Below are positions 1 to 8,515 of a DNA stretch of 41,581 bases, piece after piece. The notes under the pieces are model-generated. The model was not told where the DNA came from, did no database searches, and saw only the letters and a list, made by a program, of their open reading frames with translations. The stretch lies in the NCBI GenBank assembly GCA_017882605.1, contig JADGPE010000008.1, positions 1 through 41,581 of the forward strand, given 5' to 3'. The position numbers were made by a program, and so were the translations under genes. How positions within the stretch are numbered: the stretch's first letter is position 1; the number at the start of each line of letters is the position of its first letter. Origin of the DNA: Thermoleophilia bacterium. GTDB lineage: Bacteria > Actinomycetota > Thermoleophilia > Gaiellales > Gaiellaceae.

Positions 1-1046
1 AGCTCGCGGGCGAGCTGCACGAAGAGCGCCTCGAGCGCCAGTTGCGGCGCCAGGTTCAGCTCCTCGAGGCCTCGCCACGTCTCGCGGACGGCCTCGGCTG
101 CCCGCTCGGCACCGAGCAGGCGCTCGCGGGTCGCATCCTCTCGGAGCACCTCGAGCTTGTCGAGATGGATCGCCGCGCGCTCGGCTCCGACCGCTACGGC
201 CACGAGGTCGCGATACCAGGCGCCGAGCTCCTCGAGCTGCGCGAGGAGCTCCTCCCGCTCGGCGCCGCGCGCCGCTCGCTTCACACGCTGTTCCGCGTCC
301 CGGGCGCTCAGCTCGAGATCGGCGATCCGCGCCTCCTCGGTCTCGCGCGCCTCTGCGGCCCGGGCCTGCGCGTTTGCGAGCAACGCCGCGGCGGCCTGCT
401 CGGCGTCGAACGACTCCGAGCGGTAGACGGCCCGTGCCTGCTCGATCAGGGCATCGCGACGGGCGGCGGCGGCCGGGTCGAGCAGGCGCTCCATGCGGTC
501 GAGGCGACCGGCGGCGACCCGCGCGAGCGAGCCGCGGCTCGCCTCATCGAGCTGTGGGGCGCGGGCGTCGACGAGCTCGCGGATCGCACGCTCCGAGAGG
601 CGATGGAACGGCACGAGCTGGCAGCGGGAGAGGATCGTCTCCGGCAGCGACCCGAGATCGTCGGCGATCAGGACGATCACCGCGTATGGCGGCGGCTCCT
701 CGAGATCCTTGAGCAGCGCGTCGGCGGCGTCCTCGTTCAGCAGGTGCGCCCGATGAACGAGGTACACGCGCCGGTCGGCCTCGAAGGGCCGCATATGGAG
801 GTCTCGCCGTAGCTCGCGAATCGCGTCGATCCGAATCATCTCGCCGAGCGCGTCGAGCTCGTACAGGTCGGGGTGAAACTCGCGCGTCGTGCCGAGCAGC
901 GCCCGGCCGAAGGTGCGCGCGACGCGGCGCTTGCCTACGCCCGGCGGACCGTGGAAGAGGTACGCGTGCGCAGGCCCTTCGCGCAGCGCGGCGTCGAGCA
1001 GACGTACGGCTTCGGCCTGCTCAGAGAAGCTGGAGGATGTGCTCAC
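1..1046 (-). CDS. holB: DNA polymerase III subunit delta' (HolB), 3' end cut by window edge
   Basis: Clamp-loader subunit of the replicative polymerase. I translated the minus strand from a GTG at 1044-1046; it stays open to base 1 without a stop, so the C-terminus is missing. Visible: Walker A-like GPPGVGKR (residues 33-40), the family stretch ALLKDLEEPP (110-119) and the sensor/arginine motif SRC (140-142). The start overlaps the end of tmk by 26 nt, so the two are translationally coupled in the order tmk then holB, a common bacterial arrangement. Oddities: the four-cysteine zinc module that normally follows Walker A is absent (the chain passes directly from ALLGTTRE to HPDL), and the Walker B position reads LVHRAH without an acidic pair. 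Residues about 200-300 are a long Ala/Glu/Arg-rich, probably helical region. Identification is firm; the missing zinc module is read directly. Confidence 0.93.
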   Translation of the reverse strand, partial: MSTSSSFSEQAEAVRLLDAALREGPAHAYLFHGPPGVGKRRVARTFGRALLGTTREFHPDLYELDALGEMIRIDAIRELRRDLHMRPFEADRRVYLVHRAHLLNEDAADALLKDLEEPPPYAVIVLIADDLGSLPETILSRCQLVPFHRLSERAIRELVDARAPQLDEASRGSLARVAAGRLDRMERLLDPAAAARRDALIEQARAVYRSESFDAEQAAAALLANAQARAAEARETEEARIADLELSARDAEQRVKRAARGAEREELLAQLEELGAWYRDLVAVAVGAERAAIHLDKLEVLREDATRERLLGAERAAEAVRETWRGLEELNLAPQLALEALFVQLARE

Positions 1047-1617
1047 GAACCTCCTCTGCGATCTCGTCGGCCGGCCGCGCACCGTCGAGCGCGATGATGC
1101 GCCCGGGTGACTCGGCGGCGAGTGACCGGTACGCAGCGTCGACCCGGCGCATGAAGTCGTCTCCCTCACGCTCGATGCGATCCGGCTCGCGACCGCCCCG
1201 GCGCCGGGCCTCGTCGGGGTCGAGCAGCACGAGGAACGTGCGATCGGGCAGCAGGCCACGCGTGACGGTGAGATTCAGCGCGAGCACCTGAGCCTCGCCG
1301 AGCCCGCGCGCGACACCCTGGTAGGCGACCGACGAGTCGATGTAGCGGTCACAGACGACGTCTTCGCCACGCTCGAGCGCAGGACGGATCGCCTGCTCCA
1401 CGTGGTCGGCGCGCGCGGCCGCATACAGCGCGGCCTCGGCCCAGGGCGTCATGTCGTGCCCGTGGAGGACGACCTGCCGCACCGCTTCGCCGACGAGCGT
1501 GCCTCCCGGCTCGCGCGTCGCGAGCACCGTCCGCCCTTGTTCGCGGAGCCACCCCGCCAGGAGCTCGGCCTGCGTGCTCTTGCCGGACCAGTCGACACCT
1601 TCAAACGTGACAAACAT
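1021..1617 (-). CDS. tmk: Thymidylate kinase
   Basis: Phosphorylates dTMP to dTDP with ATP in the cytosol, for dTTP supply. 198 aa, the usual length. The P-loop is FEGVDWSGKST (residues 5-15), the TMP-binding REPGG lies at about 36-40 and the DRY motif at about 91-93, all diagnostic of the family. The Trp inside the P-loop (VDWSGK where most have VDG/R-x-GK) is a mild variation. First gene of a tmk-holB pair whose reading frames overlap by 26 nt. It is divergent from the epimerase gene with only 23 bp between start codons, and shares a symmetric -10-like element with it. The ATG at 1615-1617 begins exactly at the conserved N-terminus, so the start is well placed. Confidence 0.96.
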   Translation of the reverse strand: MFVTFEGVDWSGKSTQAELLAGWLREQGRTVLATREPGGTLVGEAVRQVVLHGHDMTPWAEAALYAAARADHVEQAIRPALERGEDVVCDRYIDSSVAYQGVARGLGEAQVLALNLTVTRGLLPDRTFLVLLDPDEARRRGGREPDRIEREGDDFMRRVDAAYRSLAAESPGRIIALDGARPADEIAEEVREHILQLL

Positions 1618-1625
1618 TCCGCGCC

Positions 1626-1632
1626 TAATCTA
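1626..1632. promoter_or_regulatory. Shared symmetric -10 element between tmk and epimerase gene
   Basis: TAATCTA reads TAATCT (1626-1631) on the plus strand and TAGATT (1632-1627) on the minus strand. Each hexamer fits TANNNT and each lies exactly 9 nt from the start codon on its own side (1641 plus, 1617 minus). In a 23-bp divergent gap no other promoter can fit, so one bidirectional -10 with near-leaderless transcripts both ways is the simplest reading. No clear -35 is seen. Confidence 0.5.
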
Positions 1633-1640
1633 CGGCCTCC

Positions 1641-2537
1641 ATGCGCATGGTCGTGACAGGGGGCGCGGGCTTCATCGGGTCGAACCTGGTCGACGCGCTG
1701 CTCGCGCGCGGGGATTCGGTCACCGTGGTCGACAACTTCGCCTCCGGGAAGCGCGAGAACCTCAACCCCGGCGCCGCGCTGCTCGAGCACGACATCCGCG
1801 AGCCGTTCTCGGTCGAAGCCGAAGTGATCTTCCACCTCGCGGCCCAGGCCGACGTGCAGACCTCGATGCAGCGGCCCGAGTACGACGCTGCGGTCAACGT
1901 CGTCGGCACCGTCAACGTGCTCTCCGCCGCGCCCGGAGCCCAGGTGGTCTTCGCCTCCTCCGGCGGCGCGGGGTACGGCGAGTGCCCCGAGCCCGCCACG
2001 GAGCAGACACCCTTCCTGCCGCTCTCGCCGTACGGGATCGCGAAGAAGTGCGGCGAGGAGTACCTGGCCGGGTGGAACCGCATCCACGGCACGCACCACG
2101 TGGCTCTGCGATTCGCGAACGTCTTCGGGCCGCGGCAGGACGCCGGGCTCGAGGGCGGCGTCGTCGCGATCTTCCTCGAGCGGCTGGCACGAGGCGACGC
2201 GACCGTCATCTTCGGCGACGGCACGCAGGCGCGCGATTTCGTCTACGTCGACGACATCGTGGACTCGCTGCTCGCGGCTGTCGGGGGCGCCGGCGGCGGC
2301 CCCTACAACGTGGGGACGGGCCGGGACACGACCGTGGCCGATCTGCACGAGGCGTGCGCGCGGGTCGCGGGCGTCGACCAGGCGGCGCAGCACGAGCCCG
2401 CTCGGCTCGGGGACGTGCAGCGTTCGGTGCTCGACGCCCGGCTGATCGAGCGTGAGCTCGGCTGGCGGCCGAGCGTCTCGCTCGACGACGGGCTCGCCCG
2501 GACCTGGGCGTGGATGAAGGAGCACGCGTCGTCGTAG
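1641..2537 (+). CDS. NAD-dependent epimerase/dehydratase (GalE-like, extended SDR)
   Basis: Probable nucleotide-sugar 4-epimerase or dehydratase for cell-envelope sugars. 298 aa; Rossmann motif TGGAGFIG at residues 6-13, catalytic Ser in SSGG (106-109), YGIAK giving Tyr131 and Lys135, and the typical RFANVFGPRQ substrate-side stretch at about 157-166. The length and the DFVYVDDIV motif near 200 fit the extended SDRs annotated as UDP-glucose 4-epimerase. The exact sugar cannot be read from sequence. The 3' neighbour is a LytR_C protein 16 bp downstream on the same strand, and envelope polymer genes follow, which suits a role in sugar precursor supply. The first ATG (1641) is used; a second ATG two codons later is possible. 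Confidence 0.9.
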   Translation: MRMVVTGGAGFIGSNLVDALLARGDSVTVVDNFASGKRENLNPGAALLEHDIREPFSVEAEVIFHLAAQADVQTSMQRPEYDAAVNVVGTVNVLSAAPGAQVVFASSGGAGYGECPEPATEQTPFLPLSPYGIAKKCGEEYLAGWNRIHGTHHVALRFANVFGPRQDAGLEGGVVAIFLERLARGDATVIFGDGTQARDFVYVDDIVDSLLAAVGGAGGGPYNVGTGRDTTVADLHEACARVAGVDQAAQHEPARLGDVQRSVLDARLIERELGWRPSVSLDDGLARTWAWMKEHASS

Positions 2538-2553
2538 CGAATCGAGCAGCGCG

Positions 2554-3081
2554 ATGGATGCGCCGCTCACAGCAGACTCCCTGATCCGCCCCTGGCGGAC
2601 CGCGACCCTCGTCGCGAGCCTCGTGGCCGCGGTCGAGCTGGTCGTGCTGATCGCGCTCGCGCTCCTCCTGCTGGCGAAACCGCTCGCTCATGCGGTACGC
2701 CACCACGCGCAGGCGACGGCCCTCGCCCCGGCGAAGACGCATGCCGTCAAGCCGGTGGTGCAGGCCAAGAAGCACCACGTCGCCAAGCCGAAGCTCTCGC
2801 GCTCGGCCGTCGGCGTCGTTGTCTTCAACGGGAACGGACGCGCAGGCGCCGCATCGTCAGCCGCCGCCAGGCTCTCCGGGCTCGGCTACCGCATCCGCGG
2901 CAAGGGCAACGCCGCCCGCCAGGACTACGCGACGACCGTCGTGATGTACAAGCGCGGGTACGAGGCGGAGGGCGTCCGCCTCGCCCACGACCTCCACGTG
3001 CACGTGGTCGGCCCGCTCGACGGCCTGAAGCCGTCGGCGCTGCACGGCGGCAAGCTCGCCGTCGTGCTCGGCGCGAGGTAG
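2554..3081 (+). CDS. Membrane-anchored LytR_C-domain protein
   Basis: 175 aa with one transmembrane segment (about residues 19-42), then a Lys/His/Ala-rich linker, then a LytR_C-like domain from about residue 87: VVVFNGNGRAGAA, a helix with SGLGYRI, and a terminal strand LAVVLGA. This domain occurs at the C-terminus of LytR-CpsA-Psr cell-wall ligases and in small stand-alone anchored proteins; here the catalytic LCP domain is absent, so it is probably an accessory wall protein facing outside. Starts 16 bp after the epimerase gene and converges on the O-antigen ligase-like gene with 7 bp between stop codons. No good Shine-Dalgarno is visible before the ATG. Confidence 0.8.
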   Translation: MDAPLTADSLIRPWRTATLVASLVAAVELVVLIALALLLLAKPLAHAVRHHAQATALAPAKTHAVKPVVQAKKHHVAKPKLSRSAVGVVVFNGNGRAGAASSAAARLSGLGYRIRGKGNAARQDYATTVVMYKRGYEAEGVRLAHDLHVHVVGPLDGLKPSALHGGKLAVVLGAR

Positions 3082-3088
3082 GAACCTC

Positions 3089-4867
3089 CTAACACGTCGG
3101 CTTGCCCGTGTTGACGAGCTTCAGCGAGCGGCGGTACGCGTTCGGGCCGTTCTCCGGACGTTCCTTCGGGTCGAGCTCCGTGAACGGCTCGAGATACAAG
3201 TACGCGTGCCGCGGGCAGCCGTGGCTCAGCTCGAAGAGCCCGGCCTGGCGCAGCGTGTCCGGGTTCTTCGGCTGCGCCCGCACCGCCTCGGCGTAGTACG
3301 CCCGCGCGTCGAGCAGGCGATTCTGCAGGTCCGACGCGAACCCGAGCGTCAGCAACGGCTGCACGAGCAGCGGATCGACCGACCGTGAGCGCTTTGCGAG
3401 CGTGACGGCGTGCTGCGGATCGAGCGCGACCGCCGCCTGGGCCGACCACCGCTCCCCGAGCCACGGCAGGAGCAGCACGCCGAACGCGAGCAGAGCCGCG
3501 CCGGCCGCGGCGAGCCCCCCGAACGGCGACACTCGCCGGAGGGCGGGCTTCCCGGCGAGCGCGCCCGCGACGAGGAACACCGGAGCCGAGACGGCGACGA
3601 AATCCCAGTCGATGTCGACGAGCGAGTGGAGCAGGTAGGCGGGCAGGACGAGCGCCAGGGCGAGTTCGTGCCCACGACGCCGGAGGCTGCCCCGGAGCAG
3701 CACTGCGACGCTGAGCACGAGCAGCGCGAGACCGACGACTCCCGCCTCGGCAAGGAACTGCAGCGGCAGGTTGTGCGGCTCGATCGTGAAGTCGAGATAG
3801 CTCTCACGGAAACGCAGGTTCGCGAGGTGAAACGTGCCCGCACCGGTGCCCGCGAGCTCATGGCCGTGAAAACTGTCCCACGCCTGGCGCCACCACACGA
3901 AGCGGAAGTTCGAGCTGGTCGAACCGAGCCGCCCGCCGCCGTTTCCGATTGCGCCCGACCCGGCCCCCTTCAGCACGACGAACAGCACCGCCGCGCCGGC
4001 GAGGAGGACGGTGACGGCGAGCGGACCGCGCCGCAGCGCGGGCAGACGCGGGCGTGGGAGCCGCTCGAGCGCCACCGCCGCAGCCGCGCCTGCGAGCAGC
4101 AGCACGCCGAAGATCAGGCCGTCACGCCACCGGACGTGCGACGACTGGCCGTTGCTCGTCACGCCCGGCAACGCGAAGGCGATCGCAACCACGACGCCCG
4201 CGGAAATCGCGGCGGCTGCAAGCGTCGCCGCGCTTTCGCTGCGCTCGTCCGTAAGCGCAAGCCAGGCAGCGACGACGACCAGCGCTGTCAGGATCCCGCC
4301 CCGTGAATACGTCAGCAGCAGTGCGACGATCCAGCCGTAGGCGAGCAGCGTCCCGGCGAGACGCCTTCGCCAGAGCGCGAGCGGCAGGGCGAACGCGCCG
4401 AGCACCGCAAGCTGGTTCCACAGCCCGACCGGTGCGCTGAGCCGTGCCAGCGCCGGCGGTCCGTAGTCGTGCACGAACGGAAGCACCTTCCCGGCGAGCG
4501 ACCAGACGACGACCGCGCCGAGCAGCAGGCAGAGACCGTTCGCGAGGTCTCGCGTGCGCGCGGCGAGCCACAGCCCGAGCGCAGCGAAGAGGAGGTAGAC
4601 GAGCGCGCGGTCGGCGTAGTCCCACGAGCGGTCGGGCAGCGTCGACCACGAGATCGAGAGTGCGAACCACGCGACGAGGCCGGCGAGTGGCAGCAGCGCG
4701 CCGAAACCGCCGGGCGCCCCGAACGTGGCGAGCAGCGCGAGCATGACGAGCAGGGCGCCCCCGCCCAGCCACATCAGGGAACCGTTCCCGGGGCCACCGC
4801 CGAAGAAGACTGCGAGGCCCGCGAGGCCGAGCGGCCCGACGAGCGGCAGTTCCCGGAACGCCCTCAT
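3089..4867 (-). CDS. O-antigen ligase/polymerase-like polytopic membrane protein with C-terminal TPR-like region
   Basis: 592 aa from the preferred start. Roughly a dozen hydrophobic segments fill residues 10-470. Between them lies the Wzy_C/WaaL signature: a long periplasmic-type loop with WWRQAWDSF, GTGAGTF and EPHNLPLQFLAEAG, where the His is the usual functional residue. The last about 110 residues (AKRSRSVDPLL through YYAEAVRAQPKNPDTLRQAG) look like TPR helices. Expected role: transfer or polymerisation of an undecaprenyl-linked glycan at the outer face of the membrane. Start choice: an ATG at 4885 is open, but the ATG at 4865-4867 sits 8 nt after TAGCTT on the minus strand, a leaderless arrangement seen repeatedly in this window, and leaves a cleaner N-terminus. 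Specific glycan unknown. Confidence 0.85.
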   Translation of the reverse strand: MRAFRELPLVGPLGLAGLAVFFGGGPGNGSLMWLGGGALLVMLALLATFGAPGGFGALLPLAGLVAWFALSISWSTLPDRSWDYADRALVYLLFAALGLWLAARTRDLANGLCLLLGAVVVWSLAGKVLPFVHDYGPPALARLSAPVGLWNQLAVLGAFALPLALWRRRLAGTLLAYGWIVALLLTYSRGGILTALVVVAAWLALTDERSESAATLAAAAISAGVVVAIAFALPGVTSNGQSSHVRWRDGLIFGVLLLAGAAAAVALERLPRPRLPALRRGPLAVTVLLAGAAVLFVVLKGAGSGAIGNGGGRLGSTSSNFRFVWWRQAWDSFHGHELAGTGAGTFHLANLRFRESYLDFTIEPHNLPLQFLAEAGVVGLALLVLSVAVLLRGSLRRRGHELALALVLPAYLLHSLVDIDWDFVAVSAPVFLVAGALAGKPALRRVSPFGGLAAAGAALLAFGVLLLPWLGERWSAQAAVALDPQHAVTLAKRSRSVDPLLVQPLLTLGFASDLQNRLLDARAYYAEAVRAQPKNPDTLRQAGLFELSHGCPRHAYLYLEPFTELDPKERPENGPNAYRRSLKLVNTGKPTC

Positions 4868-4875
4868 CTGGCGCG

Positions 4876-4881
4876 AAGCTA
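4876..4881 (-). promoter_or_regulatory. -10 box for the O-antigen ligase-like gene
   Basis: TAGCTT on the minus strand, 8 nt before the ATG at 4867. If real, the upstream in-frame ATG at 4885 is not used and the mRNA has almost no leader. Confidence 0.4.
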
Positions 4882-4896
4882 CCATCCCCCGGCGAC

Positions 4897-5499
4897 GTGC
4901 CCGGATCGCTCACAAAAGCCTTACAGCGCCGTCGTACGCTCGGATTCCTCGTGCTACCGCTGAAGCTGCTCGTTCGCGTGACGATCGTCGCCGCCGCTCT
5001 GTTCGCTGCCGTCGCGCACGCATCGCCCGCCGCCGCCGCGACCCCATGTTGGAAGGCGCTCCTGAACGACTGGTACGACGGCCGGATCGACCACACCTAC
5101 GCCGTCCACTGCTACCAGGACGCGCTGAATCACCTGCCTGCCGACGTGCAGACGTACTCGAGCGCACACGACGACATCCTCCGCGCGCTGCAGAGCGCGA
5201 TTGCGCAGAAGAAGAAGGCCGACAAGCCGGTCGGCCCGAACAGCCTGGTCACGCCACCGACGACCACGCCCCGCAAGCCGCCGAAGGGCACGAAGGGGAC
5301 GACGACCACGACCACCACCGCGCCCGGCCGCAAGCCGGACAAGGGCCTCGGCGGCGTCGCCGAGCAGTTGAACCCCTCCAGTGCGTCCTCACTGCCGCTG
5401 CCGCTGCTCGTCCTCGGCGGCCTCGCGATCCTGCTCGTCGCCGCCGGCGGTGCGGGCCTCGTCGCGAAGCGGATGCAGGCCCGCAAGCCGGGCACCTGA
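4897..5499 (+). CDS. Secreted/anchored protein of unknown function with Thr/Pro linker and C-terminal TM segment
   Basis: I do not recognise a family. 200 aa from GTG 4897; a signal peptide ends around AHASPAAAA (about residue 48). A short conserved-looking domain follows: CWKALLNDWYDGRIDHTY, then a second Cys in VHCYQDAL, suggesting one exported disulfide, and helices up to about residue 105. Then a Lys/Pro/Thr linker including a run of Thr, and one TM helix at about 167-190 followed by basic residues. This is the plan of an extracellular domain held by a C-terminal membrane anchor. An in-frame GTG at 4951 would give a shorter signal peptide and lies 10 nt after TACGCT (4935-4940), so it may be the true start. 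Confidence 0.7.
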   Translation: MPGSLTKALQRRRTLGFLVLPLKLLVRVTIVAAALFAAVAHASPAAAATPCWKALLNDWYDGRIDHTYAVHCYQDALNHLPADVQTYSSAHDDILRALQSAIAQKKKADKPVGPNSLVTPPTTTPRKPPKGTKGTTTTTTTAPGRKPDKGLGGVAEQLNPSSASSLPLPLLVLGGLAILLVAAGGAGLVAKRMQARKPGT

Positions 5500-5582
5500 G
5501 CGCGCTCCGTCAGGTCCTATCCCTATCGTTTCGAAGCTCGCCCTACGGGCTGCGCCGACCGCGGCAACTGGGCTTCAGAAAC

Positions 5583-5605
5583 TAGAATTTGCGATGAGCG
5601 GAGGG
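5583..5605 (+). promoter_or_regulatory. nrdJ -10 box and Shine-Dalgarno
   Basis: TAGAAT at 5583-5588 is a good -10. GGAGGG at 5600-5605 is a strong ribosome binding site, 7 nt before the ATG. No TTGACA-like -35 is found at 16-19 bp. The 113-bp gap upstream of nrdJ is too short for a cobalamin riboswitch and shows no B12-box-like sequence. Confidence 0.6.
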
Positions 5606-5612
5606 AAAGTAG

Positions 5613-8366
5613 ATGGCGCAGGTAGAGCACGAAATCACCGTCCCGATTCACCCTGACGAACTCGTCAACCACGTTGTCGACGAGGACGCCAAGCTGGCCG
5701 TCAAGCGCCTGTTCACGATCGCCGGCCGCGATCCCTACGACGAGGTCGAATGGGAGATCCGCGACGCGCACATTCCGGGAAAGAACGGCCCTGCCTTCGA
5801 GCAGAAGGACGTCGAGTTCCCCAAGTTCTGGTCGCAGACCGCGACGAACATCGTCGCCCAGAAGTACTTCCGCGGCCGCATGTCCAGTCCGGAGCGCGAG
5901 CGGTCCGTGAAGCAGATGATCAGCCGCATCGTCAGCACCGTCGGCACGTGGGGTCGCGACGGCGGCTACTTCGCCGACGAGGACGAGGCGCTGACGTTCG
6001 AGGACGAGTTGAAGGCGATCCTGGTCAACCAGCTCGCTGCATTCAACTCGCCGGTCTGGTTCAACGTGGGCTTCGAAGAGAAGCCGCAGTGCTCGGCCTG
6101 TTTCATCCTCTCGATCGACGACTCGATGGACGCGATCCTCGACTGGATCCGTCGCGAAGGCGTCATCTTCCGCGGCGGCTCGGGCTCGGGCGTCAACCTC
6201 TCGCGCCTGCGCTCGTCCAAGGAGCAGCTCTCGAAGGGCGGCTACGCGTCCGGCCCGGTCTCGTTCATGCGTGGTGCCGACGCGTCGGCCGGGACGATCA
6301 AGTCCGGCGGAAAGACGCGCCGGGCGGCGAAAATGGTCGTGCTCGACGTCGATCATCCGGACATCGAGGAGTTCATCTGGTGCAAGGCGCACGAGGAGGA
6401 GAAGGCACGTGTCCTCGAGGCAGCCGGCTACGACATGTCGCTCGACTCACCCGACTGGGCCTCGATCCAGTACCAGAACGCGAACAACTCCGTGCGCGTC
6501 TCCGATGCGTTCATGGACGCAGCCGCGGCGGACGACGACTGGAACCTCACGGCCCGCACCGACGGCACCGTCGTCGAGACGATGAAGGCACGGCACCTCC
6601 TGAACCAGATCGCCGAGGCCGCGTGGCGCTGCGCCGACCCGGGCGTCCAGTTCGACACGACGATCAACTCGTGGCACACGCTGCCGAACACGGGCCGCAT
6701 CAACGCATCGAATCCCTGCTCGGAGTACATGTCGATCGACGATTCCGCGTGCAACCTGGCATCGCTGAACCTGATGAAGTTCCGGCGCGAGGACGGCGAG
6801 CTCGACGTCGAGGCGTTCGAGCATGCGTGTGACGTGATGTTCCTCGCGCAGGAGATCCTCGTCGGCAACTCCTCGTATCCGACGCCGGAGATCGAGCGCA
6901 ACGCAAAGGCATATCGCCAGCTCGGCCTCGGCTACGCGAACCTCGGCGCGCTGTTGATGGCCCGCGGGCTCGCCTACGACTCCGACGAGGGCCGCGCCTA
7001 CGCCGCGGCGATCACCGCGCTGATGACGGGCCGCGCCTACCGGAAGTCGTCGGAGATCGCCGGCCGCATGGGCCCGTTCGCCGGCTACCGCCCGAACGCG
7101 GCGGCGATGCTGGGAGTGATCGCGAAGCACCGCGCCGCGGTGGGCAACATCGCGAATGCGGAGACGGTGCCGGCCGACCTGCTCGGCGCGGCGCGCAAGT
7201 CGTGGGACGATGCGCTCGATCTCGGCGAGGTGAACGGGTACCGGAACGCGCAGGCGACGGTGCTGGCGCCCACCGGGACGATCAGCTTCATGATGGATTG
7301 CGACACGACCGGAGTCGAGCCGGACTTCTCGCTCGTCAAGTCGAAGAAGCTGGTCGGGGGCGGCGAGATCACGATCGTCAACAAGACGGTCGCCGGCGGC
7401 CTCGAGAAGCTCGGCTACGCCCCGAACGAGGTCGACGAGGTCATCGCGTTCGTCGATGAGCGCAACACGGTCGTCGGCGCGCCGTATGTGAAGAGCGAGC
7501 ACTACCCCGTGTTCGACTGCGCAGTCGGCGACCGGGCGATTCACTACCGCGGCCACGTGAAGATGATGGGCGCAATCCAGCCGTTCATTTCCGGCGCGAT
7601 CTCCAAGACGGTCAACCTGCCGGAGACGGCGACGATCGACGACGTCGCGCAGCTCTACCTCGAGTCGTGGCAGCTGGGCGTCAAGGCGGTCGCGATCTAC
7701 CGCGACAACTGCAAGGTCGCACAGCCGCTCTCCGGGAAGGGCGAGAAGGGCGCGCAGACGCTGCTCTCTCATGCGGGCGGGGCGATGGCCGCTCCCAGGC
7801 GTCGGCGGCTGCCGGACGATCGCAACGAGATCGGCCGCAAGTTCCGCGTCGGCGAGTACGAGGGCTACATCCACGTCGGCGTGTTCGACGACGGGTCGCC
7901 CGGCGACATCTTCGTCGACATTGCCAAGGACGGCACGACGCTGCAGGGCCTGATGAACTCCCTGATGATCGCGGTCTCGATGGGCTTGCAGTACGGCGTC
8001 CCCCCCGAGGTGTACGTCTCGAAGCTGTCGCACCTGCGCTTCGAGCCGTCAGGCCTCACGAACGACGCGGACATCCGCGCCGCGAAGTCGATCCCCGACT
8101 ACATCTTCCGCTGGTTCGGAAAGAAGTTCCTCACGGTCGACCAGCAGGAGGAGGCGGGCATCCTGTCGATGGAGGTGCGCGCGCAGATGGCCGACCGGAT
8201 CGCAAACGGCGAGCCCGCGCACGTCGAGCCGCTTGCGCCGGGCCAGACCGCGCTCTTCAACCCGCACGAGGACGCGATCGAGTGCAACCGCTGCGGCGGC
8301 CGCATGGTGCGGGCAGGCACGTGTTACACGTGTCGCGACTGCGGCACGTCGACCGGCTGCGGCTGA
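5613..8366 (+). CDS. nrdJ: Vitamin B12-dependent (class II) ribonucleoside-diphosphate reductase
   Basis: Makes deoxynucleotides with adenosylcobalamin as radical source, independent of oxygen. 917 aa. Signatures: QCSACF (first redox Cys160), the radical-site block NPCSEY (Asn367, Cys369, Glu371), SPVWFNVG, TGTISFMMDCDTTG, then a TSCPD-type domain (about 765-850) and a Cys-rich tail from about 891 with CNRC, CYTCRDC and a final GCG, which passes electrons from thioredoxin or binds zinc. This architecture matches the long actinobacterial NrdJ. There is no N-terminal ATP-cone. It is a single-gene unit: its own -10 and Shine-Dalgarno lie upstream and a 16-bp hairpin terminator downstream. No nrdAB or nrdD is in the window. 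Confidence 0.97.
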   Translation: MAQVEHEITVPIHPDELVNHVVDEDAKLAVKRLFTIAGRDPYDEVEWEIRDAHIPGKNGPAFEQKDVEFPKFWSQTATNIVAQKYFRGRMSSPERERSVKQMISRIVSTVGTWGRDGGYFADEDEALTFEDELKAILVNQLAAFNSPVWFNVGFEEKPQCSACFILSIDDSMDAILDWIRREGVIFRGGSGSGVNLSRLRSSKEQLSKGGYASGPVSFMRGADASAGTIKSGGKTRRAAKMVVLDVDHPDIEEFIWCKAHEEEKARVLEAAGYDMSLDSPDWASIQYQNANNSVRVSDAFMDAAAADDDWNLTARTDGTVVETMKARHLLNQIAEAAWRCADPGVQFDTTINSWHTLPNTGRINASNPCSEYMSIDDSACNLASLNLMKFRREDGELDVEAFEHACDVMFLAQEILVGNSSYPTPEIERNAKAYRQLGLGYANLGALLMARGLAYDSDEGRAYAAAITALMTGRAYRKSSEIAGRMGPFAGYRPNAAAMLGVIAKHRAAVGNIANAETVPADLLGAARKSWDDALDLGEVNGYRNAQATVLAPTGTISFMMDCDTTGVEPDFSLVKSKKLVGGGEITIVNKTVAGGLEKLGYAPNEVDEVIAFVDERNTVVGAPYVKSEHYPVFDCAVGDRAIHYRGHVKMMGAIQPFISGAISKTVNLPETATIDDVAQLYLESWQLGVKAVAIYRDNCKVAQPLSGKGEKGAQTLLSHAGGAMAAPRRRRLPDDRNEIGRKFRVGEYEGYIHVGVFDDGSPGDIFVDIAKDGTTLQGLMNSLMIAVSMGLQYGVPPEVYVSKLSHLRFEPSGLTNDADIRAAKSIPDYIFRWFGKKFLTVDQQEEAGILSMEVRAQMADRIANGEPAHVEPLAPGQTALFNPHEDAIECNRCGGRMVRAGTCYTCRDCGTSTGCG

Positions 8367-8388
8367 TCCCGCCGGCAACGCCACGTTC

Positions 8389-8424
8389 AACGCTTCGGGC
8401 CGCCCCAGGGTGGCCCGAAGCGTT
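8389..8424 (+). terminator. Strong hairpin terminator after nrdJ
   Basis: 13-bp perfect inverted repeat AACGCTTCGGGCC (8389-8401) / GGCCCGAAGCGTT (8412-8424), extended inward by three more pairs (one G-U) to a CCAG tetraloop. Only TTT follows, so it is an actinobacterial type with a poor U-tract. It lies 23 bp after the nrdJ stop. Confidence 0.8.
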
Positions 8425-8515
8425 TCCGGGGCTCGTTCGTCTCTGGGGCACGCTGGACACCGCCGCCGGGCCGTGCTGAGATTGCATCCATGAGCTCTGA
8501 CCTAGAGGTTGTCCG

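Noticed and set aside
42-812. Plus-strand 256-codon frame at the window start
   Set aside because: Antisense of holB, whose minus-strand translation carries all family motifs.
5500-5612. Cobalamin riboswitch before nrdJ
   Set aside because: Gap of 113 bp is too short for the full element and no B12-box-like sequence is seen; only a small GCCC/GGGC hairpin.
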